Below the pieces are notes generated by a model. It saw nothing but the letters and a program-made list of their open reading frames with translations, ran no database searches and was not told where the DNA came from. A stretch of 64,000 nt of DNA. Origin: Nocardia vinacea NBRC 16497. Lineage in GTDB: Bacteria; Actinomycetota; Actinomycetes; Mycobacteriales; Mycobacteriaceae. The DNA lies in assembly GCF_000308835.1 (NCBI RefSeq), contig NZ_BAGN01000072.1, forward strand, positions 1-64,000. Direction: 5' to 3'. How positions within the stretch are numbered: the first letter of the stretch is position 1; every line of letters starts with the position of its first letter. This document shows positions 1-8,059 of the stretch, piece after piece. A program made the position numbers and the translations under genes.

Positions 1-1
1 G

Positions 2-418
2 GATCCGCCGCTGCCGACGACTGCGGCGCCGCGGCCTCCGATCGCACCCCAACCCGCCGCGCTCGAGCTCACCCCCACGGCCATCGGGCTCGGTGGCGAT
101 GTCACCGCGGCCGGATCCGGGTGCGATCCGCAGTCGCAGGTCAGCTTGCTGGTCGGGGAGACGCCGGTGGGTAATGCTGTCGCAGGGGCGGACGGTGGCT
201 TCCGGGCACCGCTGGCGCTGACGTCGATCGAAGTCGGGCGATACGAGGTGACGGCACGCTGCGGTCGCACGCTCACCGCGCCGCTGGATGTGGTGTTGGT
301 CAGCCGGGTCAGCTCCGCCACGTCGACATTGACGGTGATTCTGTTCTTCTTGTTGATCGGTGCCTGGTTCTACGGGCATCGGCTCGTCTCGCACCTACCC
401 GCGCGGAGGGAACCATGA
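2..418 (+). CDS. Membrane-anchored hypothetical protein, 5' truncated
   Basis: The reading frame is open from the window edge, so the N-terminus is missing. The visible part runs from a Pro/Ala-rich stretch into a compact beta-type domain with two cysteines (GSGCDPQSQ and ARCGRT), which resembles an Ig-like or carboxypeptidase-regulatory-like fold. One hydrophobic helix (TLTVILFFLLIGAWFYG) and a short basic tail follow, so the domain is probably outside the cell and anchored by its C-terminus. The stop overlaps the next start in ATGA (415-418), which implies translational coupling to the membrane protein and kinase downstream. The family is not recognised; the extracytoplasmic placement is inferred from the single terminal helix. 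Confidence 0.6.
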   Translation, partial: DPPLPTTAAPRPPIAPQPAALELTPTAIGLGGDVTAAGSGCDPQSQVSLLVGETPVGNAVAGADGGFRAPLALTSIEVGRYEVTARCGRTLTAPLDVVLVSRVSSATSTLTVILFFLLIGAWFYGHRLVSHLPARREP

Positions 419-1251
419 TGCGAGCCCGCATCTCGGCGGCGACGCGAATTATCCTGCTGCCCAGTGTGTTCGCCCTCGTGCTCGTCGGGTTGTTCGCGGC
501 GCCGGTCGCGGCCAAGCCGCAGGGCGTCGACATGTCGGCGACCATCGACGATCACGATATCGCCGACACCTCCGCCACCGAACCGCTACGGCTGCAACCG
601 AACAGCACCATCCGGGTGGCTATCGCGTTGACCAACAACAGCGATGGGGCATTGCATATTCGGCGGGTCGATCTGGCCGGGCATGTGCTCGGGCTGACGT
701 TCTTCTCGTACTCGACTGCCGTCGAATTGATCATCGCACCGGGAAGAGCCGAGGCGCTGAAGTATCGGCTCGATCTGACCGGACTCGAGGGGCAGGCGAC
801 CGGACTGATCGTCGCGGATTTGGCGGTGATCGGCGAGGACGGCGCACCGATCGCCTCGATACCGCTGGACACCGATGTGCGCGGCTCGTTGTATTCGGTA
901 TACGGGCTGTTCGGGATCGCGCTGGCGGTGCTGACCGCGCTCGCCATCGCCGATGCGGCGCTGGCGATTGCCCGGCACCGGCTGTCCACCAACCGGTGGC
1001 AGCGCGGGTTGCGGTTACTCGCGCCGGGTATCGGCATCGGATTGATATTCGGGTTCACCGCGTCGGTGTTGCGGTGGTGGGTTCCGGATACCGGATTGTG
1101 GCTCGCGGTTGCCGGTGTGGCGGCTTCGGTCGGTTTTCTGCTCGGATACTGTTCGCCGACACCGGAAGTCGAGGATCTCGCGCCGACCGAGGAGTTCGAC
1201 GAAACCGCCGATGTGGAAACCGTGCGCCTCCCGGATGGGGCGACATCTTGA
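415..1251 (+). CDS. Putative secreted-then-membrane protein with C-terminal helices
   Basis: This 278-residue protein starts with a signal-like segment (about residues 12-33, ending APVAAKPQ). A beta-rich extracytoplasmic region of about 130 residues follows. Three hydrophobic helices come next (about 160-187, 202-222 and 228-247), then an acidic cytosolic tail. The start overlaps the previous stop, and its own stop overlaps the TTG start of the kinase, so three genes form one translational unit. The arrangement of an exposed domain followed by closely spaced helices is echoed at the C-terminus of the kinase. Function is unknown; a partner or sensor subunit for the kinase is an inference from operon position only. 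Confidence 0.65.
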   Translation: MMRARISAATRIILLPSVFALVLVGLFAAPVAAKPQGVDMSATIDDHDIADTSATEPLRLQPNSTIRVAIALTNNSDGALHIRRVDLAGHVLGLTFFSYSTAVELIIAPGRAEALKYRLDLTGLEGQATGLIVADLAVIGEDGAPIASIPLDTDVRGSLYSVYGLFGIALAVLTALAIADAALAIARHRLSTNRWQRGLRLLAPGIGIGLIFGFTASVLRWWVPDTGLWLAVAGVAASVGFLLGYCSPTPEVEDLAPTEEFDETADVETVRLPDGATS

Positions 1252-3473
1252 CATCTGATACCGGCCGATTGCGGGCCGTGCTGCCCGCATATGACATCGG
1301 TGCTCAGGTCGGCAGGGGCGGATGCGGTGTGGTGCTCGCTGGTACGCATCGTCGGTTGGGGCGACCGGTTGCCATCAAGCAGATTCCACCGCAGTTCGCG
1401 CACGACGAGCAGGTGCGGCGCCGGTTCGTCGCCGAGGCGCGCTTGCTTGCGGCCATCGATCATCCGCATGTGGTGCGGGTTTTCGACTACATCGAGGCCG
1501 ATGAGCTGTGCCTGTTGGTTATGGAGTATCTGCCCGGCGGGACCGTTGGCAGTCGGTTCGCGACCGAGGGATTCGACGCGGCTACCGCGGTCGCGGTCGG
1601 GCTGGCCTGCGCCGCGGGGTTGGAAGCGGCACACCGCCACAAGATTCTGCACCGCGACGTCAAGCCGTCGAATCTCATGTTCGGTACCGGCGGTGCGATA
1701 AAGCTGACCGATTTCGGGATCGCCAAGATCGTCGGTGGCGATGAGACATTGGTGACCAGGACCGGTGAGATCATCGGGACCCCGGCCTATATCGCGCCGG
1801 AACAGGCACGCGGACAGCCGCTTTCGCCCGCCACCGATGTCTACGCGCTGGCGACCATGCTGTATCAGCTGCTGTCCGGAGTGCTGCCGTTTCCGCCGAA
1901 CGAAGACCATCTGGCAACACTTTTCGCACACGCCTTCGGTCACCCGATACCGCTCATCGAGGTCGCCCCCGGCGTGCCGGAGCCGATCGCCGATGTGGTG
2001 ATGCGCGGCCTCGCAACCGATCCCGCCGATCGTTTCGATACCGCCGAACTCTTCGGGATCGCTCTCGCCGAACTCGCCGCCTTGTGCTGGGGTGGCGATT
2101 GGCTTACGCCCGTGGGCATTCCGGTCATCGGTGCGGACACCATTGTCGCCGCCGCGACCGGGAGTAGCCGCGCCGCCGGGCGATCCGGTATTCAGACGCC
2201 GAGAGCACAAGGCGGGCCGGCCGCTGTCACGCAGCGGACAGGCGTGCCGCCCACGGGTTTCGAACCCCGCGCGCCGGCGACCGCCGACCCCACCCTGCCT
2301 CCGACCGGCGCCGCATCGCCACGGCCTGGGCTGTCCGCTGCGGTGCCACCGGCTTCGTCGGCTCCGACCGAGATCTCGCTGACGCCGCGACCGGATGGTT
2401 CGGATTCGGCTCCAGGTGGGCCGATATCGCCGGTGCCACCAGCGCACGGTGACGTCACGGGTGGTTTCGAGCAATTCGGGGCGGCACCGTCCATGCCGAG
2501 AGATACGCCACCGGGACCACCTTCGTATGGAGCGGGTCCAGGGTCGCAGGAGTATGGCAAGTCGGCGCGAGCGGTGCCGCCGTCGTTCGGGAGTCCGGAG
2601 ACTGGTGGGATCGGGCAGTCGGCGGCGCCGCCCTTCCGGCCGCCGATGGTTCGGGTGCGTCCGGTGCAAGGGTTGCAGGACAACGGTGTTCGGTTGGCTG
2701 ATGTCGATCGTCGGGATCTGGTGCCGATCCGCGATGTCGTCACTTTTGCCTCGCCGTGGCCGTTGTTCTTGGTGGGTGCGTTGCTTGCGGTGGCTGCTTG
2801 TGCGGTTGCGGTGATCGGGATGGGTGCGCCGACCGCCGGAGGGGATCTGGTACCGGGCACTGTCACCCTCGCCGGTGTTGATCCGACGGGGCCGAATCCG
2901 ATCGAAGTCGATCTGTCGGAGCCGATTCCATTGCAAGTCAACGGAATTGATGTCGACTCCGCGGTGCTCACGGTTGAGGTATTCGGCGTGCGGTTGGGTG
3001 GGGATCCGGTGCGGCTGCAGCCTGGCGGCGTGGCCGACCTGCCCGATCCGGTCAACTCACATGTGCTTGCCGGAAACCTCGACGGCGAGCTCACGCTCCT
3101 GCGCAGTGGAAGCGAAATCGCCACGCAGCGGATCGAATTCCGCACCACCCAGAGTCCGACACGCACCGCTGCGACGGCCGTAATCGTCGTCCTCGTCCTG
3201 TTCGCCGTCGCCTACCTGGAGTCCAACACGCGCACCTTACGCCGCGGCCACGGTGGCCTCGCCAACATCATCGGCCTGTCCGTGAGTTCGGTCATCCTGT
3301 CCGCCGCCGTTGCCGGTGGCGCCTGGATTCTCCGCGACACTCCGCCCACCAGCACCACCCTCGCCGTCGCCGCCGTACTCGCCGCCGGAGCCGGGGTCGC
3401 CGCCGCACTGGGCGCACGACGAATCGGCAAGCGACACCTCTTCCTTCGCCGCGCACGACGCGGCAACCGTTGA
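1248..3473 (+). CDS. Transmembrane Hanks-type serine/threonine protein kinase
   Basis: A complete eukaryotic-like kinase domain occupies about residues 12-280. It has a Gly-rich loop (GRGGCGVV), the ATP-binding Lys in VAIKQI (about K44), the catalytic loop HRDVKPSNLMF (about D137), DFG (about D155) and the APEQA motif. A Pro/Gly-rich linker of about 220 residues follows, then a first membrane helix (about 502-525), an exposed domain of about 110 residues, and three more helices (about 640-725). The reading frame is open much further upstream, but homology begins only here. TTG at 1248 overlaps the upstream TGA in TTGA, so I take it as the start. It phosphorylates Ser/Thr on unknown substrates. 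The convergent FHA protein is a plausible phospho-Thr-binding partner, but that is inference. Confidence 0.85.
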   Translation: MTSDTGRLRAVLPAYDIGAQVGRGGCGVVLAGTHRRLGRPVAIKQIPPQFAHDEQVRRRFVAEARLLAAIDHPHVVRVFDYIEADELCLLVMEYLPGGTVGSRFATEGFDAATAVAVGLACAAGLEAAHRHKILHRDVKPSNLMFGTGGAIKLTDFGIAKIVGGDETLVTRTGEIIGTPAYIAPEQARGQPLSPATDVYALATMLYQLLSGVLPFPPNEDHLATLFAHAFGHPIPLIEVAPGVPEPIADVVMRGLATDPADRFDTAELFGIALAELAALCWGGDWLTPVGIPVIGADTIVAAATGSSRAAGRSGIQTPRAQGGPAAVTQRTGVPPTGFEPRAPATADPTLPPTGAASPRPGLSAAVPPASSAPTEISLTPRPDGSDSAPGGPISPVPPAHGDVTGGFEQFGAAPSMPRDTPPGPPSYGAGPGSQEYGKSARAVPPSFGSPETGGIGQSAAPPFRPPMVRVRPVQGLQDNGVRLADVDRRDLVPIRDVVTFASPWPLFLVGALLAVAACAVAVIGMGAPTAGGDLVPGTVTLAGVDPTGPNPIEVDLSEPIPLQVNGIDVDSAVLTVEVFGVRLGGDPVRLQPGGVADLPDPVNSHVLAGNLDGELTLLRSGSEIATQRIEFRTTQSPTRTAATAVIVVLVLFAVAYLESNTRTLRRGHGGLANIIGLSVSSVILSAAVAGGAWILRDTPPTSTTLAVAAVLAAGAGVAAALGARRIGKRHLFLRRARRGNR

Positions 3474-3590
3474 TGGCGGTAGCCCAGGCACAATCACCGC
3501 TGACCGAGCCAGTTGCCGAATGGGCCTACGCAGACTTGTGCGCGGTGAGCTATGTGAACGTCGGCAGGCTCAACGAATCGGCCTCACCAC

Positions 3591-5453
3591 TCAGAAGCGG
3601 CGGCGTTTGCTCGTGGCCTCGGTTGGGTGTTTCGGGTGGGCCTCGGTCCGGTAGGTGAGGATGCGTTGGCCTATGCGGAGGCTCCAACCGGGGTGTAGTT
3701 CGGTGGGAGTGGTGCCGATGCGGGTCCATTCGTCGGCGCCGGGGGCGGCGATGAAAGTGCCTGCGGGGGTTGCGGCGTCGCGGACGTAGACCTTGCCGCG
3801 GTCGACCGAGACGTAGGCGTGCACCCGCGAGACGTGGCGGTCGCGCGGGACCGCCAGGGGCGTCGCAGTGGCCGCACGCACCGTCTCGTCGATCATCGGG
3901 CTGCGGCCGACAACGTACGGTCGGTCCAGCGGAAACGCGGAGCCATCCGCGAGAACCAGCGCGCCGACGGGCTGCCCCGCCCCCGAGTCTTCTGGGTTTT
4001 TCGCGCTGCCAACCGGTCGCAATGGCCGCGGTCGTACCCCCTGCAACGCCGGAATCTTGTGCAGTGCAATCGGTTCCGGCCGCGCTGCCACTCCCGACCG
4101 CGTTCCGGCTGCCTCCTCGCGTTCCCGGGCGGACATGGCCTGAGTACTGATCTCCTCCGGCGCGCCTCCCTGCCCGGATCCACCGGAGAGTTTCGAACCA
4201 CTCGGCCGCGCCTCCGATGATGCTGCCCCCGGCCGGGCAGCGGCCGTCGATCCGGCGGGCCCGGCTTTATCGCTCGCCTCGCCGAATCCCACGGCCTGCG
4301 CGGCCGATCGTTGCGGGGACTGGTCAGAGTCCGTCGATCCGGTGGGGCTTGCCTTTTCGGTTGGTTCGTCGTAGTCGGCATCGGATTTCTGCGCGCGCCG
4401 GCCGGAGTGCGTCGATCCTGCGGGGCGCGTCTTCCCGGCGGACGGATCGGCTTCGGCTGACCGCGCGGCGGGTTTCTGTAGTGATCCAGTTGGGCGGGCG
4501 GATCCAGCGGCGTGCTCGAAGCCGGTGGATCCAGTGGCTTGCGCTGTGCCGGTGGGCTGGTCAGTTGTGTTGGGTCGGGCGGAATTTCCGGTCGACGCCG
4601 AATCTGGTCGCTGCCCCTGCGCGGCGGAATGTTGCGTTGATTCGGATGAGCGCACGGACTCGGCGGTTTGCGATGAGGCACGGGGCTGAGCCGATGTGGC
4701 TGGTCGCGGCGACCCTGCCAGCTGTCTCTGGGCGGCGGACCGTGCAACGGAGCGTTGCGTCGATTCGGATGAGCGCACGGACTCGGCGGCTTGCGCTGCG
4801 GCGCTGAGCTGGGCAGATCTGGCGGGTCGGGGCGTGCCGACGCGTTGACCGGTCGGGCTGGGCTCGGATTTCGCGGTCGGCTCGCGCAGGGCTTCCAATC
4901 CGGCCGGAGCGGTGGGGGGAGGCTCGGCGGTGGGGGTGCCGGTGATGTGGGCTCGGGTGGCTGCGGATTTTCCGGTTCGGCGGGCGGCTATGCGCAGGAC
5001 GAAGCCGCTGCCGGGGACAATCCCGGCGCGCAGGTCGGTGCGTGGGAGTTCGTGTATCGGGAAGGCGGTATCGGCGCCAACCGTGATCCGGCGCACCGGT
5101 TCCCGCACGATTTCGTCTACCCAGGTGAACGCGCGGGCTCCGGAGAGTCGCCGGGTTCCCTCCGCGCCTTGGATCTCCGCACTGACCTGCCCGCGCAGCA
5201 GAATGACGGTGCCGTCCGCCGTCGGTGCGATGACGCCGAACGGTGGCGGTTCGGAATTGCCGCCGAAAACAACCGCGGCCAGCCGCTGCGCGATCGCCGC
5301 CCCGGGATAGCGCGTATCGGCCGCGGCCTCGATCGCACCGAGTATCCGGTCCGTGGAAGGGGTTTCGCCCGCGAGATACACGACAACCGCACCGAAGCGT
5401 GCGATCAGACCCTCGCCAGGCGCAATCCCCACCGTCGACGCGTCATTCCGCAC
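3591..5453 (-). CDS. FHA-domain protein with long Ser/Ala/Pro-rich linker
   Basis: This 620-residue protein has three parts. An N-terminal globular region (about 1-155) is recognisable only as conserved-looking and unnamed. The middle, about 155-460, is low complexity, rich in Ser, Ala, Thr, Gln and Pro, with degenerate repeats such as VRSSESTQ. The C-terminal FHA domain covers about 495-605 and carries the core motifs VVGRSP and HVSRVHA. FHA domains bind phosphothreonine peptides, so the protein probably reads out Ser/Thr kinase signalling. It converges on the Hanks-type kinase, 117 bp away. The disordered linker could hold phosphorylation sites. Function beyond phosphopeptide binding is unknown. 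Confidence 0.8.
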   Translation of the reverse strand: MRNDASTVGIAPGEGLIARFGAVVVYLAGETPSTDRILGAIEAAADTRYPGAAIAQRLAAVVFGGNSEPPPFGVIAPTADGTVILLRGQVSAEIQGAEGTRRLSGARAFTWVDEIVREPVRRITVGADTAFPIHELPRTDLRAGIVPGSGFVLRIAARRTGKSAATRAHITGTPTAEPPPTAPAGLEALREPTAKSEPSPTGQRVGTPRPARSAQLSAAAQAAESVRSSESTQRSVARSAAQRQLAGSPRPATSAQPRASSQTAESVRSSESTQHSAAQGQRPDSASTGNSARPNTTDQPTGTAQATGSTGFEHAAGSARPTGSLQKPAARSAEADPSAGKTRPAGSTHSGRRAQKSDADYDEPTEKASPTGSTDSDQSPQRSAAQAVGFGEASDKAGPAGSTAAARPGAASSEARPSGSKLSGGSGQGGAPEEISTQAMSAREREEAAGTRSGVAARPEPIALHKIPALQGVRPRPLRPVGSAKNPEDSGAGQPVGALVLADGSAFPLDRPYVVGRSPMIDETVRAATATPLAVPRDRHVSRVHAYVSVDRGKVYVRDAATPAGTFIAAPGADEWTRIGTTPTELHPGWSLRIGQRILTYRTEAHPKHPTEATSKRRRF

Positions 5454-5742
5454 TCGCGCCTCCTTCCCGGACCACTACCGGCGTCCAGCATAGAGCCTGC
5501 CGAACACCCGCCCCCGGCCCTCGACGAACCACGAGCGCGCACGCGCAATGATCTTTATCCGCTCCGATCGACGAAGTGTCGTGCATCACTCGATGCCGCG
5601 AATCCAAGGGCCCTTCACACAAGGGCTGCCCGCTGCCAGCTAGCGGCGCGTTGATGCTGGCGACCGATGACCTAGGCGCACGAAGTGATCCACGTGCCTG
5701 GATCGTGGGATCGATCTGCTGTGCACGACCAGCTGGGGAGGG

Positions 5743-6573
5743 TCAGCCGGTGAACTCGGATGCATGGTCTTCGAGCCAGGTGGTGAAGGGCCGGGCGGGA
5801 TGGCCTGTGAGGGTGTTGACGGTGTCGGTGATCGGGGTGGGGACGCCGTCGCAGCGGCGCCAGTAGCCGAGGAGCCCGTCGGCGTAGTGGGCGGGAATGA
5901 GTTCGGCCACCTCCTGTTTCCATGCTTGGGGGGTGACGTGGGCGATGGTCGCGGTGCGGCCGGTGACCTTGGTCATGAGGTCGATCTGCGCGGTGAACGT
6001 CAACGTCTGCGGACCGGTGAGGGTATGGAAACCACCACGGTGATCCGGTTTCGTGAGCAGCGCATGGGCGCACTCGGCGACGTCGAGTTCGTGGATCGGA
6101 TCGGCGTAGGCATTGGGGTAGGGGAGGCTGACCGGGCGGTCGGCCTTGATCGCGGACGACCAGCCGCGTGCATTGCCCGCGAAAGCGCCGGGACGCAGCA
6201 CGGAGACCGTCATCGGTGCGTCGGCGAGTCCGAGCTCGGCATCGAGGTGGGACTTCGCGACCGGATTGGTGGTCGCATCCGGATCGAGCACCGCGGACGA
6301 GGACAGCAACACGATGTGATCGACCCCGGCTTCGGCTGCCGCGGAAACGAATTCGGTGCTGCACTCGGGTTCGGCATACAGGAACACCGAGGTGACGCCG
6401 TCGAGCGCGGCTGCGAAGGTGCCTGGGTCCCGCAGGTCGCACGCGACGGCGGACACTCCCGGGGGAAGCCGCTCAGGGCTTCGGGAGCCGACGCGGACGG
6501 GATAGCCGTCGGCGCGCAGCAGGGATAAGAGATTGGTGGCGACCGCGCCGCGGCCTCCGGTAATGAGAATCAT
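5743..6573 (-). CDS. NmrA-like atypical SDR, NAD(P)-binding oxidoreductase
   Basis: The protein begins directly with the Rossmann motif of atypical SDRs (ILITGGRGAVATNLL, residues 2-16), followed by VACDLRDP. Its 276 residues match the usual length of NmrA/NAD(P)H-binding family members. No YxxxK catalytic pair stands out in the classical position, which fits the NmrA-like subgroup; these often act as quinone reductases or redox sensors. It is transcribed divergently from a TetR gene, with operator-like repeats between them, so it is probably that regulator's target. The substrate cannot be told from the sequence. Confidence 0.8.
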   Translation of the reverse strand: MILITGGRGAVATNLLSLLRADGYPVRVGSRSPERLPPGVSAVACDLRDPGTFAAALDGVTSVFLYAEPECSTEFVSAAAEAGVDHIVLLSSSAVLDPDATTNPVAKSHLDAELGLADAPMTVSVLRPGAFAGNARGWSSAIKADRPVSLPYPNAYADPIHELDVAECAHALLTKPDHRGGFHTLTGPQTLTFTAQIDLMTKVTGRTATIAHVTPQAWKQEVAELIPAHYADGLLGYWRRCDGVPTPITDTVNTLTGHPARPFTTWLEDHASEFTG

Positions 6574-6783
6574 GAGAAGTCCTTGGTGGGTGGTGATTCA
6601 GTGCTGCTGGTCGGCCTGAGCGTGGCGCGGTAGCAGTCGCACCAGTGCCAGGCTGATCAGCGTGATGGGGCGACGATCGCGAGGCTGACCGTCGGTACGT
6701 GCGCCTCACCCGAGCCGACCGTGTGGAAGTACACCGTCGTGATGGGGGCTGCGTCGGCGAGTTGCGCGGATGAACCATATGAA

Positions 6784-6814
6784 ACGAACGGTGTTCGTGT
6801 CAAACGGTGTTCGT
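6784..6814. promoter_or_regulatory. Putative TetR operator in divergent promoter region
   Basis: ACGAAC-GGT-GTTCGT (6784-6798) is a perfect 6-bp-arm inverted repeat. Twelve bases of it (AACGGTGTTCGT, 6787-6798) recur at 6803-6814, a spacing of 16 bp. The site lies 20-50 bp before the TetR start and in the gap to the divergent SDR gene. That is the usual place for a self-regulating TetR operator. Confidence 0.6.
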
Positions 6815-6834
6815 CGAGGCGTATGCTCCGGGAT

Positions 6835-7506
6835 ATGAGCGCCACACCCGTCAGCCGCCGGGCCCGTCCCGCGAAGGCACCCCTCAGTCGTGACGTCATC
6901 ATCGAAACCGGTCTGCGCATCCTCGACCGCGACGGCTTGGCCGCCCTCACTATGCGACGCGTCGCACAGGACCTCGATACCGGTGCGGCCTCGCTCTACG
7001 TCTACGTCGCCAACCGCGACGACCTGATGGCCGCCATGCTCGACCAAGTGCTCGGTACGGTGCCCGAGCCGACCGGCGACACCTGGCGCGACCGCCTCAC
7101 GACACTGGTCGAGACGACCGTGGACGCGATGTCCAAACACGAGGGACTCGCACTGGTCGCGCTCGGCTCGATCCCGACGAGCCCGAACGCCCTGCTGATC
7201 GTGGAGCGGTTACTTGCCCTGCTCGCCGAGGGGGGAGTGGACCCGCAGACCAATTCCTGGGCCGTCGACCTGATCTACCTGCACATATCCGCGCAGGCCG
7301 TGGAGCAGAGCGCGTACAACACCAAGGACACCAACGAGCAGGACTACATCGCCGAGGTCGCCCAGCACTTCGCCGAATTACCCGCCGACCGGTATCCGAC
7401 GCTCGTGGCCATGCGCGAACAGATGCTGGCGGGCGGCGGCGACGATCGATCCCGCTGGGCGCTGCGTGCGCTGGTCAACGGCATCCTGGCGACTCCGGTC
7501 GAATGA
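6835..7506 (+). CDS. TetR-family transcriptional regulator
   Basis: The N-terminal DNA-binding domain is clear. The helix-turn-helix sits in LTMRRVAQDLDTGAAS followed by LYVYVANRDDLMAAM (about residues 35-65). The C-terminal ligand-binding part is about 140 residues and resembles the TetR_C group found near oxidoreductases. I chose ATG 6835 because it gives the usual length (223 residues) and because the operator-like repeats lie just upstream; in-frame ATGs further upstream would overlap those repeats. It probably represses itself and the divergent SDR. The stop overlaps the acetyltransferase start in ATGA. Confidence 0.85.
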   Translation: MSATPVSRRARPAKAPLSRDVIIETGLRILDRDGLAALTMRRVAQDLDTGAASLYVYVANRDDLMAAMLDQVLGTVPEPTGDTWRDRLTTLVETTVDAMSKHEGLALVALGSIPTSPNALLIVERLLALLAEGGVDPQTNSWAVDLIYLHISAQAVEQSAYNTKDTNEQDYIAEVAQHFAELPADRYPTLVAMREQMLAGGGDDRSRWALRALVNGILATPVE

Positions 7507-8054
7507 ATGCCGTGGGAGAATCACCCATGCGGATGATTCGACCGGCGGTCGAGGACGACCTGCCGACCCTGCAAGATATCGAGCGTGTGGCGGGCAAACC
7601 ATTCGCCGACATCGGCATGATGGCCGTTGCCGATGACGATCCGCCGTCACTGGATACGCTCCGGGAATTCCAGCGGGCGGGCCGCGCCTGGATCTATCCC
7701 GATGACGCCGGCCGCCCGATCGGCTATCTGATCCTCGGAGTCGTCGACGGTAACGCCCACATCGACCAGGTCTCGGTGGATCCGGATCATGCGGGCAAGC
7801 GGATCGGCAAACGGCTTATCGACCATGCCGTGCGCTGGGCGAAAGCCCAAGGGATGCAGGCGATCACGCTGACCACCTTCATCGATGTGGCCTGGAACGG
7901 GCCGTACTACGAACGCCTCGGCTTCCGCTTCCTGACCCCCGCCGAGGAGACCGCGGAACTACGCGAAATTCGAGCCGCCGAGGCCGCGCACGGCCTCGAC
8001 CTCTGGCCGCGCGCCGCCATGCGAGCCGAACTCGACGCCTGGCAACTGGACTGA
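7503..8054 (+). CDS. GNAT-family N-acetyltransferase
   Basis: This 183-residue protein has the GNAT order: IRPAVEDDLPTLQDIE at the start, the beta4/beta5 core IDQVSVDPDHAGKRIGKRLI with the acetyl-CoA-binding loop (about residues 92-110), and the terminal YYERLGFRF motif. It would move an acetyl group from acetyl-CoA to an amine that cannot be identified here. The start overlaps the TetR stop by 4 bp, so the two are co-translated. ATGs 24 and 30 bp further in are alternative starts that would trim a few residues before the domain. Confidence 0.8.
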   Translation: MNAVGESPMRMIRPAVEDDLPTLQDIERVAGKPFADIGMMAVADDDPPSLDTLREFQRAGRAWIYPDDAGRPIGYLILGVVDGNAHIDQVSVDPDHAGKRIGKRLIDHAVRWAKAQGMQAITLTTFIDVAWNGPYYERLGFRFLTPAEETAELREIRAAEAAHGLDLWPRAAMRAELDAWQLD

Positions 8055-8059
8055 CGGAG

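Noticed and set aside
552..2936. 794-residue minus-strand frame opposite the membrane protein and kinase
   Set aside because: Arg/His/Ser-rich shadow frame of high-GC DNA with no domain; the plus strand has clear kinase motifs.
5454..5742. Possible small gene in the gap between the FHA gene and the SDR
   Set aside because: Only short frames without ribosome-binding site, motif or conserved-looking composition were found.
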